A stretch of DNA of 64,000 nucleotides, taken from positions 1 through 64,000 of the forward strand of contig NZ_CANMKV010000008.1 of the NCBI RefSeq assembly GCF_947498635.1. The letters are read 5' to 3'. The position numbers and the translations under genes were made by a program. Source of the stretch: an uncultured Microbulbifer sp. (GTDB taxonomy: Bacteria; Pseudomonadota; Gammaproteobacteria; Pseudomonadales; Cellvibrionaceae). Shown one piece after another: positions 49,502 through 58,625 of the stretch; within the stretch, counting starts at the first letter, position 1; each line of letters opens with the position of its first letter. The notes under the pieces were generated by a model. It saw only the letters and a program-made list of their open reading frames with translations, made no database searches and was not told the DNA's origin.

Positions 49502-50035
49502 ATGGTGAAGTCCAGAATCCTATGGCCCCTGATATTGTTAGTCTTGATCTTGTCGGCTTGTACTGAGGCTGATGATCAGCGGCTCCAGGGTATGACGGTG
49601 GCAGAAGCCAAAACCCGCATTGCTGAAGGGCGTGGCTTGGACCAGATACCCAAGTCGGTATGGAAGCAGATATTGCCTGAAGACCGCTACAAGGTTCTCT
49701 GGAAGGGAGATACGGAGCGGGCTTTCAGTGGCAAGTTGCTTTACAACCAAAAGGAAGGGGTCTACGTTACGGCGGGTTGTCGCCTGCCGGTATTCAGTTC
49801 TGCACACAAATATAAATCGGGCACAGGCTGGCCCAGTTTCTGGGATGTGGCCTATCCGCAAAATATTGTTTTGAAAGACGATTTCAGCTGGGGGCTCAAG
49901 CGCACGGAAGTATTATCCAAATGCGGTGAGCATCTAGGGCACGTCTTTAAGGACGGTCCTCCGCCCACCAACCTGCGTTACTGCTTAAATTCCCTGGCTT
50001 TGGATTTCGAATCTGCGCCCAGCGCTAAACAGTAG
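49502..50035 (+). CDS. msrB: lipoprotein methionine-(R)-sulfoxide reductase (MsrB-like)
   Basis: 177 residues from the ATG at 49502 (AGGAG 8 bases ahead). A signal peptide with lipobox LILSAC makes it a lipoprotein. The SelR domain has SAHKYKSGTGWPSF, GEHLGHVFKDGPPPTNLRYCLNS with the catalytic Cys in RYCLN. The two CxxC zinc pairs are mostly absent: only AGC and SKC single cysteines remain, as in non-zinc MsrB. It likely repairs oxidised proteins in the envelope. It sits where tldD is found in related operons. Confidence 0.88.
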   Translation: MVKSRILWPLILLVLILSACTEADDQRLQGMTVAEAKTRIAEGRGLDQIPKSVWKQILPEDRYKVLWKGDTERAFSGKLLYNQKEGVYVTAGCRLPVFSSAHKYKSGTGWPSFWDVAYPQNIVLKDDFSWGLKRTEVLSKCGEHLGHVFKDGPPPTNLRYCLNSLALDFESAPSAKQ

Positions 50036-50133
50036 TTAGCTTGTCGAGATAATTTGGCGGCTGGAATTTTCCCGGCTTAACGGAGCCCTCTTGGATAGAC
50101 CGAATGCGTTGCGGCCGTGAGAAAGTGAAATGA

Positions 50134-50155
50134 AGGGCGGTAAGCGGGCCGCCCT
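50134..50155. terminator. hairpin between convergent msrB and darP
   Basis: AGGGCGG and CCGCCCT form a 7-bp stem with an 8-base loop. On the minus strand the sequence after it is T-rich (TTCATTTC). It is a weak, possibly bidirectional terminator. Confidence 0.5.
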
Positions 50156-50179
50156 GAAATAAGAGTCTTAGAGATCGAC

Positions 50180-50695
50180 TTACTCAGAGATCTGAATAAA
50201 GAAATCTCGCAGGTAGCGAAATAGCTTGCGTTGATTGCTGGGGGGCTTGCTGTTTTTAATTTCCCGCAGGGAATCCCTTACCAGCTGACGCAGGTGTTGG
50301 TGGTCTATCTGGGGGTGTTGATCAAAGAAGGCACCTTGGGCAGTGTTGCCCTCTTCGAGCAGGCGCTTGCGCCACTCCTCCGCCATTTTGTCAAAACGCA
50401 GGTGCTGATGATCCCGCTCTTTGAACTTATTCAGGACAGCTTCTACCGCCTCGTGGTCGGCGCTGCGCATCAGTTTGCCAATATATTGCATTTGGCGACG
50501 GCGTGCCTCGTTTGATTTGATTCGTGCGAAGGTCTCAATCGCCTCGCGCATGTCTTCATCAATAGGCACCTCGGCCAGCTGGGCTTTGGACAGTTCGGTC
50601 AACTGTTTCCCCAGGGCTTGCAGCTCGTGCATTTCTTGCTTTAGCTGCGTCTTGCTTTTTGGCAGATCTTCATCGTGGTCGTCGTATTCGTACAT
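50180..50695 (-). CDS. darP: dual-action ribosomal maturation protein DarP
   Basis: A 171-residue all-helical protein of the YjgA family. The conserved block IKSNEARRRQMQYIGKLMR is intact. DarP binds late 50S assembly intermediates and helps mature the peptidyl transferase centre. It starts with an acidic EYDDHDED tail. It lies 63 bases after mgtE on the same strand, and pmbA/tldD, usual neighbours in Pseudomonas, are absent. Confidence 0.93.
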   Translation of the reverse strand: MYEYDDHDEDLPKSKTQLKQEMHELQALGKQLTELSKAQLAEVPIDEDMREAIETFARIKSNEARRRQMQYIGKLMRSADHEAVEAVLNKFKERDHQHLRFDKMAEEWRKRLLEEGNTAQGAFFDQHPQIDHQHLRQLVRDSLREIKNSKPPSNQRKLFRYLRDFFIQISE

Positions 50696-50758
50696 CTCGA
50701 GTTCCGTGTATTGGTTCCGGGTCGCCCCGGTCTAATTGAGACGGTTGCGTATTTCCGC

Positions 50759-52126
50759 TCAGCTAAATTGCCAGGTGGCGAGTCCCAGGAAGGACATAAA
50801 CCCCACCACATCGGTGACTGTTGTCAGTGCGACACTGCCGGCTAGGGCCGGGTCGATGCGCATGGCGCGTAATACAACTGGTAAAATTGCCCCTGCCATT
50901 GCCGCCACAATCAAATTGATAAGCATCGCCGCAACAATAATGACGGCAATAGTAATATCGTCAAACCAGAGTGCGGCTACTCCCCCCATGACCAGGGACC
51001 AGAGTAGGGCGTTCATCGCCGCTGCGCCGAGTTCCCGCGAGAGGAGCCAGCGCAGGTTGCTCCTGCCAATTTGCCCCAGCGCCATACCCCTGATCACAAC
51101 TGTGAGGGTCTGACTCCCTGCGACCCCGCCCATACTTGCGACAATTGGCATCAAAACGGCCAGGGCTACTACCTTATCCAGCGTATTCTGGAACAGGCTG
51201 ATTACCCAGGAGGCGAGCAGGGCAGTAAGCAGGTTGATGCCGAGCCACAGAGCGCGCCTGCGGGCAGTGCGCCTTACCGGGGCAAAAGTGTCCTCCTCCT
51301 CATCGAGACCAGCCATGCTCATCAGAGAGTGGTCGGCCCCCTCGCGGATTACGTCGACGATGTCATCGATAGTGATTCGGCCCAGCAGGCGGTTATTCTC
51401 ATCCACGACCGGAGCGGTAATCCAGTCGTATTTCTCAAAAAGCTGGGCCACTTCGGTATCGCGCATATCTGCGGGAATGGGCTCTACATCGGTGCTCACC
51501 ACCTCGCGAACGGTAACGGAGGGGTCCGTTGTCAGTAGCTTAGAAAGAGGGAGTAGCCCAATATATTGCCCCTGGCGATTTATCACAAAGAGGCTGTCGG
51601 TGGATTCTGGCAACTGTTCGTGGCGGCGCAGGTAGCGTAGGACTACGTCCAGGCTTAGATTGGGGCGCACAGAGATGGTATCGGTGTCCATCAAACCGCC
51701 GGCGGTGTTCTCATCGTAAGCGAGAACGCTTTCTACCCGCAGACGGTCTGTTTCGCTCATTGCTGAGAGGACTTCCGAAACGACGCGCTCGGGGAGTTGT
51801 TGGAGGATATCGGCAATATCGTCCGCGTCCAGCCCCTCCATAATCTCGACCATCTCCTCGGTGTCCAAGGTATCGAGGATCTGGCTGCGCACCTCATCGG
51901 TCAGTTCCTGCAGAACCTCACCTTCGACATCCCGGTCGATCAGGTTCCACAGTACTTGGCGGATACGCGGGGGGGAGCTCTCCAGGAGTTGCGCAATACT
52001 CTGGGGGGTCAGAGTTTTAAGCATGCGCCGGACTTCCTGCCCGGTGCCACTATCCAGAGCGGCGAACAGCTCACTGAGCTGGTTTTGCGCGCGGAACTTG
52101 ATTTCGGCTTGGGGTGGGCTGGACAC
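50759..52126 (-). CDS. mgtE: magnesium channel MgtE
   Basis: A 455-residue Mg2+ channel: N-terminal superhelical domain (about 20-135), two CBS domains (about 140-260), and a five-helix pore domain containing PIVASMGGVAGSQTLTVVIRGM and MINLIVAAMAGAILPVVL. The CBS pair senses Mg2+. GTG start. It lies 108 bases after ptsO. Confidence 0.95.
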   Translation of the reverse strand: MSSPPQAEIKFRAQNQLSELFAALDSGTGQEVRRMLKTLTPQSIAQLLESSPPRIRQVLWNLIDRDVEGEVLQELTDEVRSQILDTLDTEEMVEIMEGLDADDIADILQQLPERVVSEVLSAMSETDRLRVESVLAYDENTAGGLMDTDTISVRPNLSLDVVLRYLRRHEQLPESTDSLFVINRQGQYIGLLPLSKLLTTDPSVTVREVVSTDVEPIPADMRDTEVAQLFEKYDWITAPVVDENNRLLGRITIDDIVDVIREGADHSLMSMAGLDEEEDTFAPVRRTARRRALWLGINLLTALLASWVISLFQNTLDKVVALAVLMPIVASMGGVAGSQTLTVVIRGMALGQIGRSNLRWLLSRELGAAAMNALLWSLVMGGVAALWFDDITIAVIIVAAMLINLIVAAMAGAILPVVLRAMRIDPALAGSVALTTVTDVVGFMSFLGLATWQFS

Positions 52127-52234
52127 GATAAATCCTTACTGCTCAGCGATAATTGGGAGGCGATGGCCACTGGAGAACGGTGGCGATTTTATGCTCATGG
52201 CGGGACTCTATCCAGAGCGGCTAACCATTGCAAA

Positions 52235-52504
52235 TTACTCCGCTTCGCCAAAGCGCTCGGAGACCAGGGCGCAAATAGCGTCGAGCGCGGCGCTCTCATC
52301 CCGACCTTCAATCTCCAGCTCCAGCTCAGTACCTTGGCCGGCGGCGAGTAACATCAGCGCCATCACGCTCTTGCCATCCACTGAGCGCCCGTCACAGTGC
52401 ACCTTGATGTTGGAGGAAAAGCGGGCGGAGGTCTGGGCGAATTTACTGGCTGCACGGGCGTGTAGGCCGAGCTTGTTGATGATGGTAAGGCGCTGTTTTT
52501 GCAT
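52235..52504 (-). CDS. ptsO: HPr-like phosphocarrier NPr
   Basis: An 89-residue phosphocarrier of the nitrogen PTS. The active His15 is in KLGLHARAASK, and the Ser in GKSVMALMLLAAGQG is conserved in this family. It passes phosphate to PtsN (53521). It is 20 bases after rapZ. Confidence 0.94.
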   Translation of the reverse strand: MQKQRLTIINKLGLHARAASKFAQTSARFSSNIKVHCDGRSVDGKSVMALMLLAAGQGTELELEIEGRDESAALDAICALVSERFGEAE

Positions 52505-52524
52505 AGGGGCCGGAGGGTGTGGGG

Positions 52525-53385
52525 TTATCTCTGTTGTTCGCGGTGGCGGACCTGGATATTGCCAAACTTGTGTAGAAAAGTACGGGCCAGTTGTTCAACC
52601 ATGTATACAGAGCGGTGTCGCCCACCGGTACAACCGATGGAGATACAGGTGTAGCTTCGGTTACTCTCCTGGAAAGAGGGCAGCCAATTTTCCAAAAAGC
52701 CGGTGATGTCAGCTTCCATTTTACCGGTCGCGGGGTGCGAGCGTAGAAACTCAGCGACCTCTGGATCTAGCCCGGTTTTTTTTCTCAGGCTTGGCTCCCA
52801 GTAAGGGTTTGGCAAGCAGCGTAAGTCGAACATTAGGTCGGCGTCCACAGGGATCCCATACTTGAAGCCGAAGGACTGAAACAGTATTGCCATTCCCTCC
52901 GAGTGCCCGCCCACTACGCGGTTTTTAATCAGCTCCCTCAGCTCGTGCAGGCCGAGACTGCTGGTATCAATTACCATGTCGGCCATGGCAGAGATTGGCG
53001 TTAATAACTCCCTTTCCTGGTTGAGGGCTTCCAGTAAATGGGTGCAGTCATTACTGAGGGGATGTTTTCGGCGTGTCTCACTAAAGCGCTGTACCAGTAC
53101 GGGTTCGCGTGCATCCAAATAGATGATGTCACACTGGACGCCGCTGGCGCGCAGGGACTCGATTACTCGCGGAGCCTGTTTGATATCCTGCCAGAGATTG
53201 CGTGCGTCTATTCCCAGGGCGAGGCGGGCATCCCCTTTCGGCGGTTGTTGTTCGACGCGCTTGATGAGTTCCGGCAGCAGGCTGGTCGGCAGATTGTCGA
53301 TGCAGTTAAATCCGGCGTCTTCAAGTAGCTGTAGTGCGGAGCTTTTGCCGGAGCCGGAGCGGCCACTGATAATTACCAAGCGCAT
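52525..53385 (-). CDS. rapZ: RNase adapter protein RapZ
   Basis: A 286-residue protein with Walker A SGRSGSGKSS (8-15 core) and a C-terminal domain containing CISIGCTGGRHRSVYMVEQL. It targets small RNAs to RNase E and controls amino-sugar synthesis in enterobacteria. It sits in the ptsN-rapZ-ptsO order with 135 bases between ptsN and its start. Confidence 0.96.
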   Translation of the reverse strand: MRLVIISGRSGSGKSSALQLLEDAGFNCIDNLPTSLLPELIKRVEQQPPKGDARLALGIDARNLWQDIKQAPRVIESLRASGVQCDIIYLDAREPVLVQRFSETRRKHPLSNDCTHLLEALNQERELLTPISAMADMVIDTSSLGLHELRELIKNRVVGGHSEGMAILFQSFGFKYGIPVDADLMFDLRCLPNPYWEPSLRKKTGLDPEVAEFLRSHPATGKMEADITGFLENWLPSFQESNRSYTCISIGCTGGRHRSVYMVEQLARTFLHKFGNIQVRHREQQR

Positions 53386-53520
53386 AAAGACCCTCTCTTT
53401 TTTGTTCTTTATACCACTAGTTCATTCAACAATAAGTGTTTTTATTCCTAACGGTAATTGAAACGTCGCAACGCAGTAAAATATTGCAAATGGCATTTGG
53501 GTGGACGTGCAGTGCAGAGA

Positions 53521-53982
53521 TCAGGCCGCTGCGGCAGAGTCTATGGCCAGTGCGTAGAGAGCATCACTACTATCGGCTTGCCTTAATTTGTCCCGAACCT
53601 GGCTGCTGGAAAAGAGCGCGGCGATTTCTGCCAGGGTGTCCAGGTGTTGTTGCTCTGAGTCTTCCGGAACGAGGAGGACAAAGAGCAAGTCGACAGGTTG
53701 GCGATCAATTGCATCGAAATCTACGGCCGGCTCGATAGTACAGAGCACGCCTATGGGCTCCTCACAGCCGGGGAGGCGGCAGTGGGGTATGGCCACGCCC
53801 TCGCCAATTCCAGTAGAGCCCAAACGCTCGCGAGCAATCAATTGGTTGAATATTGTGTCGGAATCATGCTGTGGATATTGTTCGGCGATAGCCTGGGCGA
53901 TATTGAGCAGCAATTTCTTTTTGCTGCTCCCCGCCAGGTGGCAAAGGCTGAGGCGGGGAGAGAGTAGGGCTTCCAGTGTCAT
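53521..53982 (-). CDS. ptsN: nitrogen PTS EIIA protein PtsN
   Basis: A 153-residue IIA-Ntr. The active site is His67 in GEGVAIPHCRLPG, within the SRERLGSTGIGEG-type block (LIARERLGSTG). It signals potassium and nitrogen status, partnered with NPr. It starts 3 bases after hpf. Confidence 0.95.
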   Translation of the reverse strand: MTLEALLSPRLSLCHLAGSSKKKLLLNIAQAIAEQYPQHDSDTIFNQLIARERLGSTGIGEGVAIPHCRLPGCEEPIGVLCTIEPAVDFDAIDRQPVDLLFVLLVPEDSEQQHLDTLAEIAALFSSSQVRDKLRQADSSDALYALAIDSAAAA

Positions 53983-53985
53983 AAT

Positions 53986-54276
53986 TCAGCGGTGGTTCTG
54001 CAACTTCTCTTTGTGTTTTTTCAGTTGGCGGTCCAACTTATCGGTGAGCGAGTCGATGGCCGCGTACATATCTTTATCTTCTGAACCGGCACAGAGGTCG
54101 TGACCATTGATATGTACTCGGGCCTCGGCTTTCTGGATCAGTTTTTCTACCGATAAAATGACCTGCGCGTTGGTTATGTTGTCGTAGTGACGTGTGAGCT
54201 TTTCCAGCTTGTTTTCACAATAGTTGCGCATTGGCGAGGTAACGTCGACGTGGTGACCACTAATGTTGATCTGCAT
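53986..54276 (-). CDS. hpf: ribosome hibernation promoting factor
   Basis: A 96-residue short HPF with the fold block MQINISGHHVDVTSPMRNYCENKLEKL and DMYAAIDSLTDKLDRQLKKHKEK. It binds idle ribosomes and helps form 100S dimers. RBS AAGGAGA is 6 bases before the ATG. Located between rpoN and ptsN as usual. Confidence 0.95.
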   Translation of the reverse strand: MQINISGHHVDVTSPMRNYCENKLEKLTRHYDNITNAQVILSVEKLIQKAEARVHINGHDLCAGSEDKDMYAAIDSLTDKLDRQLKKHKEKLQNHR

Positions 54277-54463
54277 GGATTTCTCCTTATTGGGTGCATC
54301 ACATTTCGGCGAGCCTCCTTTCGGGTCGCAACCCTACTAGGAAGTGGCCCAGAATGGAAGGATACACTCAAAGTTCGGAGTTCGGTTGCGAAGGCGCAGC
54401 TACAGGCGCCAAATAGAGCGTGACCGTGGCAGTTAGCTGGCTGGCCACAAACACCGTGACCGC

Positions 54464-55909
54464 TTAGACTAGGCGCTTTCTCTCGCTTGAGGAGGGGATG
54501 CCCATGGATTCCCGGTATTTGGCCACAGTTCGGCGGGCCACTTTAATCCCCTGCTTGTCCAGTTCCTGGGTAATCTTATTATCGGATAAGGGTTTACGCG
54601 GGGTTTCCGAGTCGATCAGTTTTCGAATCAATGCGCGTATGGCGGTAGAGGAGGCATCTTCGCCTGAGTCTGTGCTCACGTGGCTTGAAAAGAAATACTT
54701 CAGCTCGAAGACCCCACGGGGCGTGAGCATATACTTCTGAGTGGTTACTCTGGAGATGGTCGATTCGTGCATACCGATTGATTCGGCGACATCTGCGAGC
54801 ACCATGGGGCGCATAGCTTCAGGGCCTTCTTCAAAGAAACCCTGTTGTTTCTCGACAATACAGTTGGCCACCTTCAGCAGGGTCTCGTGGCGACTTTGCA
54901 GGCTTTTCATAAACCAGCGCGCCTCTTGTAGGTTGTCTCGCAGGAAGTTGTTATCCCTAGAGTTGTCGGCGCGCTTGACCAAAGAGGCATAGTGGTCATT
55001 GATTCGGATTTTTGGAGTGATTTCCGCATTCAGTTCCACCTGCCAGTGCAGAGCTTTGCGGGAAACAATAATATCCGGAATCACATAGTCCGGCTCCTGC
55101 CCGCCGAAGCTCTCCCCAGGGCTTGGGTTGAGCGTTTGTATAAGGCGAATTGCCTCCCCGAGCTGAGCCTCACTGAGGCGGGTGCGCCGCCCCAGCTGGC
55201 GAAAATCTCTTTTACCGAGCAGATCCAGGTGTTTCTCAACAATATCGTGCGCCTGCTGGAGCCACGGGGTTTCTGGCGGTAACTGCTTCAACTGTAGTTG
55301 TAAACACTCCTTCAGGTCCCTGGCGCCGCACCCTGCGGGCTCGAACTGCTGGATGGTCTTTAATACCGCAAGCACCTCATCTTCCTCGACATTCACCGAA
55401 GAGGTGACCTCCTCCAGCGGGGTACTCAGCAGACCGCTGGGGGTGATACCGTCTATGAGGTTCTCACCAATCCACTTATCCTGTTCGGATAAGGGGGTCA
55501 GGTTGAGCTGCCAGCGCAGGTGGTCCTGTAGGTCGATTGAGGTGGCGTTGCGTTCAAAGGCTGGCGAATCGGCATCGTGGCCACTGCTGTGGCTGGTGTA
55601 GATGTCATCCCAGCGGGAGTCGACGGGAAGTTCATCGGGGAGGTTTTGCTCCCAGTCCCTCTCAGTGAGGTCTCTTTCCTCTAGCGGTTGAGCGGCACTT
55701 TCGGGCGCTTGCTCTGCTTGGGGCTGCGGGTCCTCTGTTTTTGCTGGCAGTTCTTCACTATCCGCCTCCAGCATTGGATTGCTGTCAAGTGCTGCCTGGA
55801 CCTCTTGCTGCAGGTCGAGAGTGGATAGTTGCAGGAGGCGAATTGCCTGCTGCAACTGGGGAGTCATTGTCAGCTGAGTGCCGAGTTTGAGCTGGAGAGA
55901 CTGCTTCAT
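54464..55909 (-). CDS. rpoN: RNA polymerase sigma-54 factor
   Basis: 481 residues from the ATG at 55907-55909 (MKQSLQLKLGTQLTMTPQLQQAIRLLQLS), the family start; a 13-residue upstream extension is rejected. Region I (1-50), acidic region II, core-binding domain and the C-terminal RpoN box ARRTVAKYRESMGIP are intact. It directs -24/-12 promoters. It is upstream of hpf by 187 bases. Confidence 0.97.
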   Translation of the reverse strand: MKQSLQLKLGTQLTMTPQLQQAIRLLQLSTLDLQQEVQAALDSNPMLEADSEELPAKTEDPQPQAEQAPESAAQPLEERDLTERDWEQNLPDELPVDSRWDDIYTSHSSGHDADSPAFERNATSIDLQDHLRWQLNLTPLSEQDKWIGENLIDGITPSGLLSTPLEEVTSSVNVEEDEVLAVLKTIQQFEPAGCGARDLKECLQLQLKQLPPETPWLQQAHDIVEKHLDLLGKRDFRQLGRRTRLSEAQLGEAIRLIQTLNPSPGESFGGQEPDYVIPDIIVSRKALHWQVELNAEITPKIRINDHYASLVKRADNSRDNNFLRDNLQEARWFMKSLQSRHETLLKVANCIVEKQQGFFEEGPEAMRPMVLADVAESIGMHESTISRVTTQKYMLTPRGVFELKYFFSSHVSTDSGEDASSTAIRALIRKLIDSETPRKPLSDNKITQELDKQGIKVARRTVAKYRESMGIPSSSERKRLV

Positions 55910-56101
55910 AATAGAGAGCCGCAGGCCATACGACAGAGTGATTATCAAATTGTCCTGAGATGGCGCAGACTACCTTTCTCTCCAAACCATTACAAGCAAT
56001 AAGCGTGCCGACCCCGGAGCGAATGCTGGGGGTCTTGATTCGGATTGATGACTCATTTAATGCAAATTGGCAGGAGAGAGGACAGTGATCGGTGATTCAC
56101 T

Positions 56102-56827
56102 TTAAATAGTGAATTCGTGTCCCAAATAGACTTCGCGAACCTGCTGGTTGGCAAGAACTTCATTCGGGGTGCCTTCAGCAATGATGTGGCCTTCGCTGAC
56201 AATATAGGCGGTCTCGCAGATATCGAGAGTCTCGCGTACATTGTGATCGGTGATGAGGACTCCGATATCGCGATCCCGAAGGTGGCGGATGATCCCTTTG
56301 ATATCATTGACCGATATGGGGTCTACCCCTGCGAAGGGCTCGTCCAGAAGGACGAAGCTGGGGTTGGTGGCCAAGGCACGAGCAATCTCTACCCTGCGGC
56401 GCTCTCCCCCAGAGAGGGCCATGCCCAGGCTCTGCTCTATGTGAGTAATGTGGAACTCCTCGAGTAGCTCTTGTGCCTGTTGTTGGCGCTCAGCTCTGGA
56501 GAGGTCTTTGCGGGTTTCAAGAATAGCCAGGATGTTGTCTTTAACGCTCAGGCGGCGAAAAACGGACGCCTCCTGGGGGAGGTAGCCTATTCCCTTGCGC
56601 GCCCGACCGTGCATGGACAGTCGGGTAATATCCTCGTCGTCAATCATCACCCGCCCAGCGTCGGCCTGTACCAGACCGGCAATCATATAGAAACAGGTGG
56701 TTTTCCCAGCGCCGTTGGGTCCGAGAAGGCCCACGACCTGCCCGCTGGAAACGCTGACACTGACATCCTGGACAACTTTTCTTTTTTTATACTGCTTGGC
56801 GAGGTGTAACGCTTTGAGCGTTGGCAT
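56102..56827 (-). CDS. lptB: LPS export ABC ATPase LptB
   Basis: A 241-residue ABC ATPase. Walker [10 protein letters not shown] (36-44), signature [15 protein letters not shown], Walker [14 protein letters not shown]. It powers LPS extraction with LptFG. It lies 95 bases after lptA, 192 before rpoN. Confidence 0.97.
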   Translation of the reverse strand: MPTLKALHLAKQYKKRKVVQDVSVSVSSGQVVGLLGPNGAGKTTCFYMIAGLVQADAGRVMIDDEDITRLSMHGRARKGIGYLPQEASVFRRLSVKDNILAILETRKDLSRAERQQQAQELLEEFHITHIEQSLGMALSGGERRRVEIARALATNPSFVLLDEPFAGVDPISVNDIKGIIRHLRDRDIGVLITDHNVRETLDICETAYIVSEGHIIAEGTPNEVLANQQVREVYLGHEFTI

Positions 56828-56922
56828 AGTGTGTACCGAAATCTATCCATGCCGCGGACATAGTAATGTCCGCCGGTGCAATTATATCTAGAGCTTTGGT
56901 GCCCGAGTGGTGCCCAGGGACC

Positions 56923-57471
56923 CTACTGTCCCTTGTTATCACCGTTACTGGGTGTACTTTCTTTTTTCTCGGGCTTCCAGGTCATTTCCACGCGCCCCTT
57001 GCCTGTCTGGCCCTGGGCACTCATTTGCTCGGTGGTGAGGTCGTAGTCAATTTTCTCGGCGGCCAGCGTGTTGCCTTCCCGGTCCACATGGGCCTTGCCT
57101 GTGAGCTGGAGTTCCTCAGAGCTTACCCGATAAACGATTTTCTGGGCTTTGGCCTTCACCGGGCGCTCAGTTTGTAGAATTTTTTGCTGGAAATGTGCGG
57201 GCTTACCGATGGCTACGACACGGCTGATCTCTTTCTCCGGGGTGAAGTAAACCTCGACGCGATCAGCCTGAATCTTTAAAGATCCCTGAGTTATAACAAC
57301 ATTCTTATTATATACCACCAAGTTATTATTGAGACCTGCGTTCATTGCATCAGAGCTGATATTGATCCGTTGTTGGCGATCTTCAGGGAGGGCTACAGCG
57401 CTAGAGGCTGTGAGTACCAGGGCTGCAATGGCGGAGGTTTTCAACAGATGGCGGTATTTAGTCAGTGTCAT
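56923..57471 (-). CDS. lptA: LPS transport bridge protein LptA
   Basis: A 182-residue periplasmic protein with a signal peptide (cut near SSAVALP) and the OstA beta domain, e.g. INISSDAMNAGLNNNLVVYNKNVVITQGSLKIQADRVEVYF. It forms the bridge between inner and outer membranes. Overlaps the end of lptC by 14 bases. Confidence 0.94.
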   Translation of the reverse strand: MTLTKYRHLLKTSAIAALVLTASSAVALPEDRQQRINISSDAMNAGLNNNLVVYNKNVVITQGSLKIQADRVEVYFTPEKEISRVVAIGKPAHFQQKILQTERPVKAKAQKIVYRVSSEELQLTGKAHVDREGNTLAAEKIDYDLTTEQMSAQGQTGKGRVEMTWKPEKKESTPSNGDNKGQ

Positions 57472-58024
57472 AGATGCTCTTTACGTCGGACAGTATTTCC
57501 ACCCGATCTTCATTTAAGTAAGCGCGCATCCCCTTTCCTGTGGTGCGGTTGGGGCCGGAACTAATAGTAACAACTTTGTCTGTCTCGGCGAATTCCTTGC
57601 CGGGCAAAATCGTAAGACTTGGCGTTTCCAATTTGATACCACCAGGGGTCGGTAGTTCATCAATTTCTACCTTGCCGCGTAAAACAACCCGCTCGCCACG
57701 ATTGTGGGCCACCCCCCGGCGGGATTCGGTGCGCCACTTTGGCTGGTCATCCTGATAAAAGAGCATGCGGGGCTCGGTAAGGTCTGCCCGGTCACGACGT
57801 TTAAACTGGTAGTAGGTTATTTGCTCCGCATCCACCCGGTAAGCCAGGTTTCCGGCTTCATTAAAATGGCGCGTTTTGGCATTTCGGATGATCAGTTCCG
57901 CGGCTTTATCATGCTGCTGTGGAGTGGGGCGCATCCCCAGAAGCTGTTCTGGGGGGCTTTCCGAGAGCCAGAGTCCGGCGCTGATTAGGGATACCACCAG
58001 CAACAGTGGTAGCCAGGTGCGCAC
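57458..58024 (-). CDS. lptC: LPS export protein LptC
   Basis: A 188-residue protein with one membrane helix (MRTWLPLLLVVSLISAGLWL) and a beta domain (YRVDAEQITYYQFKRRDRADLTEPRMLFY). It passes LPS from LptBFG to LptA. The GTG start overlaps the kdsC stop by 1 base (TAGTG). Confidence 0.92.
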   Translation of the reverse strand: MRTWLPLLLVVSLISAGLWLSESPPEQLLGMRPTPQQHDKAAELIIRNAKTRHFNEAGNLAYRVDAEQITYYQFKRRDRADLTEPRMLFYQDDQPKWRTESRRGVAHNRGERVVLRGKVEIDELPTPGGIKLETPSLTILPGKEFAETDKVVTISSGPNRTTGKGMRAYLNEDRVEILSDVKSIYDTD

Positions 58025-58563
58025 TACTGCTCTCCTATGTAGGGCGCCAGTGCCGAGTCAAATGTCCCCTGTACCTGCATAATGCGATCACAGGCTTCGC
58101 GCACGGCACCTTCGCCACCACGAGCGTGGGTGATCCATAGGGCGCGCTCGCGAACGGGCGGGGCGGCATTTGGGGGAGCGATGGGACAGCCGATGCGGGT
58201 CATAACCAGCAGGTCCGGGTAATCGTCGCCGATATAGGCAATATCTTCGAGGCGGCAGGATTCGTCAACTAACAGCTCCTGAAGGGCGGAAAATTTATCC
58301 TCGCGCCCCTGAATAAGTTTGGTGATTCCGAGGTCGTGCGCGCGGCGCTCGACCACAGAGCTGCGTCGCCCAGTGATAATCGCTACCCGGACCCCCGAAC
58401 TCTGCAGCATCTTAATACCGTGCCCATCTAAAGTATTAAAGGTTTTCAGCTCGTTGCCATTATTGTCGAAATAGAGTTTGCCATCGGTGAGGACGCCGTC
58501 TACATCCAATACCAACCAGCGCACTTTCTGCAAAGCGCTCTTTAATGCATCTTCGGAAATCAC
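58024..58563 (-). CDS. kdsC: 3-deoxy-manno-octulosonate-8-phosphate phosphatase
   Basis: A 179-residue HAD phosphatase that makes Kdo. Motif I LVLDVDGVLTDG has Asp20 and Asp22; motif II is VAIITGRRSSVV; motif III KFSALQEL; motif IV IAYIGDDYPDL. It follows kdsD in the LPS cluster. Confidence 0.96.
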   Translation of the reverse strand: MISEDALKSALQKVRWLVLDVDGVLTDGKLYFDNNGNELKTFNTLDGHGIKMLQSSGVRVAIITGRRSSVVERRAHDLGITKLIQGREDKFSALQELLVDESCRLEDIAYIGDDYPDLLVMTRIGCPIAPPNAAPPVRERALWITHARGGEGAVREACDRIMQVQGTFDSALAPYIGEQ

Positions 58564-58625
58564 CAGGGTCTTCCTTAATTGCTTATAGCGGGGTGCTCAT
58601 TCTCCCCGCAATTTCTTCGATTATC

